The position numbers and the translations under genes were made by a program. The notes beneath the pieces were generated by a model. The model worked only from the letters and a program-made list of their open reading frames with translations. It did no database searches and was not told the origin of the DNA. Shown here one piece after another: positions 13,501 to 25,500 of a stretch of DNA of 64,000 nt. Source of the DNA: Plutella xylostella (lineage: Eukaryota > Arthropoda > Insecta > Lepidoptera > Plutellidae). Position 1 is the first letter of the stretch. Every line of letters begins with the position of its first letter. The DNA lies in the NCBI RefSeq assembly GCF_932276165.1, contig NC_063995.1, positions 3,100,001-3,164,000 on the forward strand, read 5' to 3'.

Positions 13501-16500
13501 TCACGCCACTGGATGCGATCTGTAGCTTTCGCAAGTCGTCATCTAGTTGGAGGGCGTCCGACACTACATTTGCCTAGTCTCGGTCTCCAGAACACAGATG
13601 GCGCTGGCGGCCGCGGCAGCTACACGGGGCGGCGTGCGGCGCGCTGCTGCAGCTAATGAGGCAGCTGCACGACGCGCCGCAGTGGCACTCGCCCGTCGCC
13701 GCGCTGCTGCGAGACAACACAAGACAAGCGGCGCAGATGGTGAGGGGTTTTTAAATAACCTTCTACCCAAAGGTTGTCTTGAGAAAACCGCTTCGATCGA
13801 GAAGATCGCAATTTTTTTACCTATGTATATACATAGGTAAAAATACGTTTTGTATTTTATTTTGTTTCTGTAAGAATAAAAAAAATCTATGTATCTATTC
13901 GTGTTAAACAGCCATCGCCTTTTTATGTGAGTTACGATGTCTGTGCTATCTGTATGATACATTTCTTGGTCGTGTTTTAAAGGTGCGTCTACGCTAGACG
14001 AACCGATCACGAGCGGAGCACGAGCCGAACACAATTCGTATAGTGTGGACCGACCTACAAGCCTCGAGCGCTGCGAACATTTCGTTCGTGCTCGTTTGCG
14101 TTCCGCATGTTGTCGGTTTTTTGACGAACACAAATGGTTTTGCTTTGCGTTCGAGGACAGTGATCGTTGTAGGTTCGTTGTACGTCCACACTTGACACCG
14201 TGAACGACGAAACCTGAATAGCTCCGCTCGTGCTCGGTTCGTCTAGCGTAGACCCACCTTAAGAATACCAATGTCTATTTCAATAACATGTTTATTCTTC
14301 AATATTACCTATCTAATTGTCTACCTCTTGTCCACAGATCGCTACTGATTGGCACTGGTGGCCCCAAGTTAGTGACGACTCGGACCAAACTGTTAAACAT
14401 GCACCGCCGACGCTAGAAGCCTGTCTTGTTGGTAAGAGGATACTAAGATACCTACATAATTTAAAATTTGCTTGTTTTGGTTGGGGTCAAATAGTACAGA
14501 ATGGCAGAAATCGCTTCTATCCATTTTCTGGACAATGTCGGCATTAGAAAATCTTCCTATAAGACATTTTATCCTCATGCAGTAAAAAACGGCTTGCCTG
14601 GTTGGTGCGTTGGTGGCTTGGTGGTACTTCTTTACCAGAAACCATTTGGCAAGTTTCTCTCATCATTATCAAGTCTTCCTCATCAGCCAAACATTCCCCT
14701 ATACAGGGTGTTTAAAAAGCTTCTAATTAAACTTTCTATTTGCCACCAGCGGGAGCGTTAGGAGTCGTCGGCGGTGCCGAGTTCCGAGTGCGCATCGGCC
14801 AGCGAGTGCTGACGGGCTCGCCGTCGCGACCCGCTATAGTCACGCAGTTCACTCCACGGGCCAAGATCATGCTGCTCCATGATGATAATACTGTTAGCAA
14901 GGTACCGTATTTACTACCGGTTTCGTCGTTCACGGTGTCAAGTGTGGACGTACAACGCACCTACAACGATCACTGTTCTCGAACGCTGTTTTGCGCGAAG
15001 CAAAACCCTTTGTGTTCGTCAAAAAACTCACAACAGGCGGAACGCAGCCGAGCATGAACGAAATGTTCGCAGCGCGCTCGTTTGAGGCTTGTAGGTCGGT
15101 CCACACTATACGAATTGTGTTCGGCTCGTGCTCCGCTCGTGCTCGGTTCGTCTAGCGTAGACCCCCCTTAATGATAAGCTTGCGGGGTGATAGTATGGAT
15201 ATCAGCGGGAGCGCTAGAAGTCGTCGGTGGTGCCGAGTTCCGAGTGCGCACCGGCCAGCGAGTGCTGAAGGGCTCTCCGTCGCGGCCGGCTATAGTCACG
15301 CAGTTCACTCCACGAGCCAAGATTATGCTGCTGCATGATGATAATACTGTTAGCAAGGTAGTGTATGCAAATGTTGTAGTCTTCTATAGACCGGCGACTT
15401 ATTGATTAGCTAGCTGATGGTATTTTACTCTAAGCGGGCAGCGTGAGTTTGCGTGGAAAACCATTGTAACTGCGCGTCATTACACGGCGTCAAGCTGGCG
15501 ACAAATTATACATTTATTTTGAATATTTATCACTCATTGATTATATTCGTCTATCATCTGTTCATATTGAGAAAGTCAACTATTAAATTTTCAGGTGGAG
15601 ATGGGAGGCCTGATGAACGCGGAGAGCGAGCGGCTGCCACACCCGTTGGGCGGCGGCGAGAGCGCGCTGCGCGTGTGCGCCGCGCTGCTGGGCGCGCCGC
15701 CGCCGCCGCCCGGCGCGCGCCCGTGCCACCTGCCCGGTGAGTCACTACTACTGCAGCGACGCGGGGGCGGGCGGCGCCCACACCCGCTGGGCGGCGGCGA
15801 GAGCGCGCTGCGCGTGTGCGCCGCGCTGCTGGGCGCGCCGCCGCCGCCGCCCGGCGCGCGCCCGTGCCACCTGCCCGGTGAGTCACTACTACTGCAGCGA
15901 CGCGGGGGCGGGCGGCGCCCACACCCGCTGGGCGGCGGCGAGAGCGCGCTGCGCGTGTGCGCCGCGCTGCTGGGCGCGCCGCCGCCGCCGCCCGGCGCGC
16001 GCCCGTGCCACCTGCCCGGTGAATCACTACTACTGCATGATGAATGCGGAGAGCGAGCGGCTCAGATCATGCCACCGCATCCAGATACAACTGTCCATCT
16101 GTCAATCGTCGTGGTCGCAGCAGCCAACGGGTTCAAAGATGCACCTCTGTACTGTTTCTCTAAAGATATTATGAGTCGGTATCGAAACTAATATTTTTTT
16201 CCTCCGCAGCGGAAGTGGATGTGTACACGTTGAGAAGACAGCAGATGGAGCTACTGACGCTGTGCGCCGTGCGCGGGCTGCTCACCAACAGAACGAGACT
16301 ACGGAAGGTTCTGATGCAGCCTCCGGACAATGGTAAGTTTTATTCTATTCTAAATCACCATATGCATACTAAAGTAAAAAGACAACACGCCCTGGTGATG
16401 ATGATGATTACTTATTTTCACCCATGTATCTACAACATTACAACGGCGCCCTAGCATCTTTATTGGCCTATGGTTTTTTAGCTTTTATGGACCGAATGGT

Positions 16501-19500
16501 GTCATGGGGAGGTGTTGGCATTGTATCGTTAGTTTAGTTTCTATCATTGGAACGGTTTCCAGGTATAATGAACCGCAGCGACAGCAGCGAGGGCACAGAG
16601 GGCACGCTGCTGCGGCGGCTGCTAGGCGTGGCGACGCGGCCCAGCCCGCTGTCGGCCGCGCACACCCCGGCCGAGCTCGCCGCCGCCGCGCTCGCCGTGG
16701 CGCAGCAACTCGCGCACCACGCGACACTCAAGTGTAGAGCGGAGGGTGAGTCCACTCAGTCGTCGTGTAGACACAGCGAGGGTACAGGAGGCACGCTGCT
16801 GCGGCGGCTGCTAGCGCGTTAATTCATCAATTCATTCATTCATGATAAATGTCAATTTTATTTGAAAATAAATTTATAGTTTTTTGAGGGTTTACCGATC
16901 GTATTCTTCATCCGCTTTATAAAACTCTCGGATTTTTTAACGGCAAAGGTATAAAGTGTAAATTTTATGAATTATAGTTTTATATATTTTTATTTTTTTA
17001 TTTACAGGCGATGACAAAGACAACGAATCGCCCGATTATTCAATGCTAGACAAAAGCAATACAATGCAACTATCTATTGGACCATCTACAAGTTCGCCTG
17101 TCCCATGTAAGTATTTACTGCATATTCCATGAATTAATGAGCTTGTGCATTGTGATATATTTTTTTCCGCCATTAATCGCACACATCATAAGGTTCGTTT
17201 TTCATTAACGGTACTTTGTGCTTTGCAGCGAAGAAAGACCTCAACGCTTGGGCGAATTCTAGCGAAGTCCAACAAGTGATTGAGATGGGCTTTTCAAGAA
17301 CCGCTGTTTATGCAGCAGTTCAATCTATAGGTAATGGTTATGGTGGATTTTGTGTGAAAATTCTGATCATTTATTCAGTAAGGTTCTTACATTCGTGTAA
17401 TTTTCAGGTGCCCAAGGACAACCGACCGTTGAATCGCTTGTGGCGTACTTACTAGAACTGCCCCAGCAGGGTATGGATGACACCGTTTTTGAGATAAAAC
17501 CGCAGTCAGTCAAACAAGACAAGGTACCTAACTTAATATGTAGTGGCATTTATGTGAATAAAACGATAATATGTGCTCGGATAAAAAAGCTTTCGGAGAT
17601 TAAATAAACAAATAGCTGTACTCGTAGCTAATACAGTGGCTTACGATCATGTTTATAAGTTTTACCCCGCACCTCCAAGGGGACCTAAAAATACCTACTC
17701 TCTTAGTCTACTCATGTGAATTTAACTGTACCCTTACTATTTCCAGAACCAGCCGCAGCCGTACCGGTGGCGCAGCTGCTTCGCGTCCGAGGATGAGTAC
17801 GCGCAGTACGTGTCGGACGTGGTCACGCCCGGCATGACCGTGCGCTGCTGCAAGGCGTATGAGGGGGTGAGTGGGGGGAGGGGGAGGAGGGCAGGGTAGA
17901 GGAGGAGTACGCGCAGTACGTGTCGGACGTGGTCACGCCCGGCATGACCGTGCGCTGCTGCAAGGCGTACGAGGGGTGAGTGCGAGGAGGGGGGGAGGGT
18001 AGAGGAGGAGTACGCGCAGTACGTGTCGGACGTGGTCACGCCCGGCATGACCGTGCGCTGCTGCAAGGCGTACGAGGGGGTGAGTGGGGGGAGGGGGAGG
18101 CTAGAGGAGGAGTATGTGTCGGACGTGGTCACGCCCGGCATGACCGTGCGCTGCTGCAAGGCGTACGAGGGGGTGAGTGCGGGGAGGGGAAGGGGGGGTA
18201 GGGTTTGTGTAGAACAGCTGTAGCTGATTGTTATATGAAACTGTGGGCTGTCAATAATGAAGATTCCTTAAGCCCCATCCACACGCTTGGCAAACAATGG
18301 CAAACAGCCAACAGCGAACAGCAAGCACGGACGTGTGGATGGGTGTTTGTCGTTGTTTGCCTGTTTGTGTTTGTGTTGGGCAGTGTTCGGCATCGGTGTC
18401 GGTTTTTCTTGCCAGATCAAAGGATGTTTGGCAAACAGTTTGCTACGTATCCACACGTCTGACATTGCGGGAGGCGGACGTATCAACTTGCTACACTTTT
18501 TTGTTGGCGCGCAAAGCGTAAAAATGTCTGATTGATCAGCACCTACGATTCTGTAATTTTTGGAGGCTTATCAATATAAAAATATAAAACAAAATAAAGC
18601 AGTACATTGTACGATTTCTATGTATTTTTATTATCCCACCATCGTCTTTGCTTTCTTCTTTTATTTTCCTTTTTTCTTTCTCTTGCTTTAATTTATATAC
18701 TTAATAAAAATATGTCAACCCGAAAGTAATAGCTCGTCGTCCGCCGTGTTTGCCGATTCGTAATGTTATGAACGTTCGCCGAGCATGTGGATGGCTGTTT
18801 GTGTTGGGTGATTGTGGTTGGTGTTTCGTTTGCTGTTTGCGGTGTTTGTGACAAACAGCAAGCGTGTGGATGGGGCTTTAGATAAGCTAGCGTTTCCGTT
18901 CGAAGTTTGAAGGCGCGCCACGATGTTACGTGGAATGAATCAAGCCAAATGAGTGGTATTTATGCAAGCTATGTATAGAGGTTAGATATTTATATAATAT
19001 TTCATTTGCAGGTGGCGTTAGGCGACGTCGGTCAAGTACAAAAAGTAGAACGTGATATCAAACAAAACGTATTTTTACATGTAAGTTGTTACAAACTTTT
19101 ATCATCTTAAATTTATACTAGCAAATGTTTTCTTGTTACTTATTGCTTTTTATGTAATTTGTATCTATCTATGTATCCGTGTAGATTATATCGAATACCC
19201 ATATTACAAGCTCTGCCTAGGGGTCGGATGGTCGTGTGAGAAAAGTCCTCACATAATATTTTTTTTGAATGTAGCCTGTGTAGTGTTCCTGAATGGCCGA
19301 AGGAAGCACATGATTGGGAACGGTGGTCAGTTTATTAGGAGGCTTATATATATTATTATAAGTAATCCTTTCCCTGCGCAGGTGGAATGGCGCGGGCTCG
19401 GCAAGGTGGCCGGGGTGCGCGCCACCAACGCAGAAGTGGTCTCCGGTGGGGCGCCCTTCGCGCCGGGCGACGTGGTGCGCGTGCGCGCCGCCGTCACGCA

Positions 19501-22500
19501 GCCGCGCTACAAGTGGGGCTGCATCGATCATAATAGTGTTGGGACTGTTGTCGGTAAGATTATGAATATTTAAGGCCCCCCGCGCACTAGGCAGCCAGGC
19601 TGCGGCAGCCAGTAAAATATATGGGAATTCGTGGCTAGTGTGCGGGCTCCTATACAACGTCATATGTTTTACTGGCTGCCGCAACCCTGGCTGCGCGCCA
19701 GGCTGCCTAGTGCGCGGGGGGCCTAACTGCCAGATTCAATAACTCTGTCTACCGATGACTCCGGTGGGGCGCCCTTCGCGCCAAGTGGGGCTGCATCGAT
19801 CATAATAGTGTTGGCACTGTTGTCGGTAAGATAATTAATGATTAACTACCAGGTTCAATAACTCTGTCTACCGATGACTCCGGTGGGGCGCCCTTGTGGG
19901 GCTGCATCGACCATAACAGCGTCGGCACTGTTGTCGGTAAGATTACTAATGATTTACTATCATTTTCATTAACTCTGTCTACCGATGACTCCGGTGGGGC
20001 TGCATCGATCACAACAGCGTCGGCACTGTTTTCAGTAAGATACTGAACAGTTTGGATACAAATGTGTATTTTCTAAAACTTATTACCAACCTCGTGGATT
20101 GTCGTGTTATTTTTTGTTGTGGCATTTTAGATATCGTAGAAAGATACCAATCTGTCGGAAAACCAAGTAATAACTTGAAAGTAATTAACTTTGAATTTAA
20201 TCGATAACTCCTATACCTACATGAATCATGAATGAATACCTCCTTGCTTATGTTCTACATAAAATATCCCCTGCCCTAATCGTATACCAAACCTACCACG
20301 TCTATCAAAGTCTCCCTTGACTCAACTAACTCCCTAATATGTGTGTGTTAATAACCGCATTGTTTGCCCCTCCCCCCTGCAGGAATATCGAACAGCGGGC
20401 GCGACCTGACGGTGGACTTCCCTCAGCAGCCGGGCTGGACCGGCCAGGTCAGCGAGATGGAACTCGTCACTGACCAGTGTGAGTTTACAACATCGTGTTT
20501 TTGTTACCAAAATGTTGCAAAAAAAGGTATACTAATCCGAAAGCTGGTGACAGGGGTTCATTCTAATCTTTCTTCATTCTTAATAAAGATTTTTCAAAAG
20601 TCTTTGAAAAAGAGATGTTCATCAGCATGGCCCTCTGATTCCTCCCTTTCGGATTAGTATACCCCTTTTTGCAATACCCTGCATATTGTGCTAATTATTA
20701 TGAACCTACAGGCTGTTAAAAAGGGTAATGAGCCGAAATGGTGTAATCAAAGGGTCTATTGAAAATTCGCCCATAAAATATTTAGTTCACCTTCACCAGC
20801 TTAAAAAATCAGCTCTGATCTATTCATCACTCTAATACAGCGGAATGGAGCGAGAGCGCGGGCGGCGCGGCCATATCCTGGCAGGACGCTATTCGCGCGG
20901 CGCGGGTGTCGTCGTGCAGACCGGAGGCCGGTGCCATCAGGCTTCTGGACGGGAAGCCGCACACTTACTGGCAGAGCTCTAGCGGCACTGGACAGGTACC
21001 TAATGACAACATATTCCTTTATCACATTGGGTAGCGCCATATTTCTATGTCAAGTCAGACCCCGGATGTACGGCTCCTTTATCGACGTAGAAACTCGTAC
21101 ACAACATATTGGCTTATAATAAATGTCGCTATTTTCCGCAGCACTGGATCCGCATCGAGATGCGCTCGGGCGTGCGCGTGCGCCGCCTCGGGCTGGGCGT
21201 GCCGTGCGGGCCGCACGGGCCGGCGTCTCTCGCCGTGCGGGCCGGCGCCAGCTTCGACGACGCGGCGTTAGCGGCGCTGGCAGCCGTCCCCGCGCCGCCC
21301 GCTGATGCCGGGGCGCAGCGGGCGCAGATACAGCTACTGGCAGATTGTAAACATGTGAGTATCTTAACATAATTAATGCTGGTGTAACGGTAAAATATCC
21401 AGGATATAGTTCGGTGACGGCGTCTAGGCATTCCGCAGTTAGATGTGTCCAGTGTGAACGCTATTAGAGACGCTCTGGTACGGTAAGTATGGGCCGGCGT
21501 CTATTGGATAATTTAGGCGGGCGCATAGATAGACAACCTTTAATACAAGGATCAATCTATTTACGTTTCGTTCTTAGAACGCTACTGTAGACTCAGCATT
21601 CCGTACAGTTGATAGTAAGACATAATGATAATTGTGTTTGTGAACTGTTGAGGAAGCAATATAATGCCAGAGCTATCGAAAGTTATTTATTGAAATATTA
21701 TTGTTCCAGTACTACCCTTGCATCGAGATAACGCTGAAGCAGAACCGCAACATCGACGCCGATGTCAGAGTGCACGGACTGTACATCAACGGCTTCCGAC
21801 CCAATCCGCTCTACACCGACGTGTTGCAGGTAATATTTACAAAATTATCTTACCTAAAAAAACGACTTTTATTTATTTATTTATACTTTATTACACAATA
21901 TACTATAGTAATAATGCACAATCAGGTGGACTAAATGCTAAAAGCATTTTCTGCCAGTCAAGACTTAGACTTTCGTTTCTTTTTAAAAGATTTTCCCTTC
22001 TATGGTTGGCCTCATGCTAGCCTGTCGATCTCTTGACTAACAATATGCATACCTACTGTAGAAAAAATCTAAATCTTTAATTATTTTACTTTTAGAGCAT
22101 GAATTTCGTGTCGGAAGACTGGGTGGAGAAGGAGAACATCGTAACCACAATATCCTCAAACGACAACAACCAGCCAGCCGTTTCGAACGATTGCCCAAAG
22201 GTAAGACTTAACTAGTTAACCTTCTTATACTGTTTATTCTCACTAGGCCTGTTTCTAAATTAGAAGCGCATTGGTCTTGTTGTAACCATTTTTGCTTTTA
22301 TCTTCATATTGTCCCGCAACAAAATTAAGGTTCATAAAACGATGAAATCTTCAACAAGCGTGACAAAATATCACCGCTTATCATTCACACATACATTTAC
22401 CCCTAAATACATTATGAGATTCTCAACCTTCTCATGAATTCCAGGTGTACGTATGGGGCCTAAACGACAAGGACCAGCTGGCAGGCGTCAAGGGCTCGAA

Positions 22501-25500
22501 GGTGAAGGTGCCGGTGCTGTCTCCGGGGCTGAGCGCCTTACGACCCGTGCACATCGCCGGCGGCTCCAAGACGCTCTTTATAGTGTCGCATGACGGGAAG
22601 GTAATGAACGCTTAGTCTATTTGCTACTGTTGGCATTAGACGTTGCCAGAGAGGCTTAGGACTCTGTATTGGTCTTCCACATGCCACCACGGGAAGGTAA
22701 TGTACGCTTCAACTATATTCCACTGTTGGACATAAGCTTGCCCGAGCAGCTCTACAGTCTGTGTTTAGCCTAACAAATCCAACCACTACCGGTTACGAGG
22801 GCGATACCGAAATGATCGGGAATAGAAAAAAGTACAAAGATATCATAATATTATTTACTTTTATTGTTTTTCAAAGTAGTCTCCGTGACATTCAATGCAC
22901 TTTTTCATTCGATTAAACCAATCATTGAAACAGTAATTCCAGTCTGAAGTGGATACTGTCAAAACAGCTGATTTGTAAGCTTCGACCGCCTCTTCTGGGC
23001 CGCTAAACCGTTGACCACGTAGCATATCTTTAATTCTTGGGAATGTAAAATAATCATTGGGGCTCAGATCAGGGCTATACGGAGGATGGTCCATCAACTC
23101 CACGTTTTCCATATTTAAAAACGTTCTTGTTTTGCGAGCGGTATGAGAGCTTGCATTATCGTGGTGAAGGATTATACGACGATTCGGGTTAGTTTTACGA
23201 AGTTCTCTTACGACTTCCGGCAAACAAACTGTTGTGTACCAATCAGCAGTAACCGTCCTTTGTTCTTGTAATGGAATCGTAGCCACATGGCCAGTTTTCG
23301 ATACAAACGAAGCGACCATTTTTTTCGACACGCTGCGTGAGCGAATAACTTTTGTTGGCTTGACCTCACCTTCGAAGACCCAAACTGCCGATTGATGTTT
23401 TCTTTCGGGCTCATATGAATAAATCCACGATTCATCACCAGAGACGATATTGTAGACAGCATTTGAACTGCCTCCATTGAACCGTTGCAGAGCAGATCGA
23501 CACCAATTAACACGAGCCGACTTTTGTTCCTCGGTCAAACGGTGGGGCACCCAGCGCGAAACTAACTTCTTGACACCCAGTTCTTCATGTAAAATGGTTT
23601 GAATGGCTGCCATACCAATGCTGAGAGAAGCCCGAATCTGCTCGTATGTCACATGTCTATCTTCTTTTATTAACTGGCGTACAGCATCGATGTTATCTTG
23701 TGTTACCGCTGTTTTTGGCCGACCAGTAGAAGGGACTGTGGTAAGAGAGGAACGTCCACGGCGAAACTCAGAATACCAACGATATATTGGTTTTATTTAT
23801 GTATTTGTATAATAAATACTGTCTCCATAGGTAGTCTGTAAATTAAAAATATATTTATATGTTATTTCATTCTTAGGTACACACACACACACACTTTCTA
23901 GCACATTACACTCACACATAGGCATACTATACTATACTCACTAACTCACATTTTAATTTCACACAAGGTACAAAATATGTATGTATTTGTTTAAACTAAG
24001 TAGGTAGGTATATAGCAAAGTGGTTTAGTCCTATAAGATATTATCTGTCACACACTCACCATTAATAATGCATCACAGGTTATTGTCAAGTCTTGTTTTG
24101 TTTTTTTTTTAATTATTCTGTTTCTATTTTGTTATATCTATTTGGCACCTGTGCGCGTGCGACGAGCGCAGCTGGGCGGGCCTCTCTGCCCTGGCGGTGC
24201 GAAATCCCGTTTTCAGGAGTACCTACACGTGATCACGCTGCGGCGTCGCTCGCGCAATAACTGTTTTTTTTGTCAATATTATTTGTATTTGTTTCGTGCG
24301 TCACGCTGGGCATCCACTGAAACACCAGTGCTGTGTCCTTCGAGTTCCTCTAAGGCGCAGCAATAGCTGAGTGGATGTGCCTTTTTGACACGCAGCATAT
24401 TGTCCAATGTTTTGTACTGGTACATATATTTTTTTTTGTTTGATTTAATTATTACTTAAGTTCTTTATATATAAGTACTCAGCTGTTTTTGAAAGTTACT
24501 GTATTTTTGTTTTTTCATTTATTTTTTTTTGCTGTGTGTCAAATAAATGATTTCTATTCTATATAGTCGTTTTACTTGGTGCTTCAAGTTTATAAATAGA
24601 AACAAGCTCGGCGAGACATTGTTCTTGAGATAAACCTCGACGAAAGTTGTGAAAAATTATTGCACGGAAATGTTCCCGCGTAAGCTCCATTTTTTACACC
24701 GACTTGTCAAATTCAAATGGTCAATACTCTTTTATTTTTTACTTTTTTTAAAATTCGAAAATGGAATTATGTTTGAAAAAACACTACATTTGATACACCA
24801 AAAAGGTTTCACTCTAATTTATTCCTAAGTATTCTATTCCCGATCTTTTCGGTGTAGCCCTCGTACTTGTCCAAGATAATATGATGGCCATCCCACGCTA
24901 TGTTTGGCTGTACGTGTGGGGCCTAAACGACAAGGACCAGCTAGCCGGCGTCAAGGGCTCGAAGGTGAAGGTGCCAGTGCTATCGCCGGGGCTGAGTGCC
25001 TTACGACCCGTGCACATCGCCGGCGGCTCCAAGACGCTCTTCATAGTGTCGCATGACGGGAAGGTAATGGAGGTTTAGTCTATCTGCTACTGTTGGACAC
25101 AGAGGTTGCCTGAGGAGATCAACAATCTGTGTGCCTTCCACATCCAACCACTACCGGTTACCTGACCAAGATAGTATGGTGGCCATCCTACACTATGTTT
25201 GGCTGGTACGTGTGGGGTCTAAACGACAAGGACCAGCTAGCCGGCGTCAAGGGCTCGAAGGTGAAGGTGCCAGTGCTGTCGCCGGGGCTGAGTGCCTTAC
25301 GACCCGTGCACATCGCCGGCGGCTCCAAGACGCTCTTCATTGTTTCACATGACGGGAAGGTAATGGACTAATGTAGGCTTCATAAATCTTTCATTGGTGG
25401 ACCTAGACATCACCCGCGGAGCTCAACACTATATTAAGTTTCCAGCTCCAACGACTGCCGGCTACCTAGCCAAGATAGTCGGTTCAGAGGGCTGGAAGCC

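Noticed and set aside
13564..14271. Long minus-strand open frame of 235 codons
   Set aside because: It spans a MITE and the antisense of an Ala/Arg-rich exon copy; no protein similarity, driven by GC-rich codons.
15554..16191. Overlapping 145-198 codon frames on both strands
   Set aside because: They are products of the 141-bp GC-rich tandem array. Only the plus-strand HERC2 frame is supported as coding, to 15736.
24881..25371. Two extra HERC2 propeller exons
   Set aside because: Although the protein sequence is intact, neither copy has an acceptor at its left edge, and splicing both in would repeat a propeller blade piece. Kept as intronic copies.
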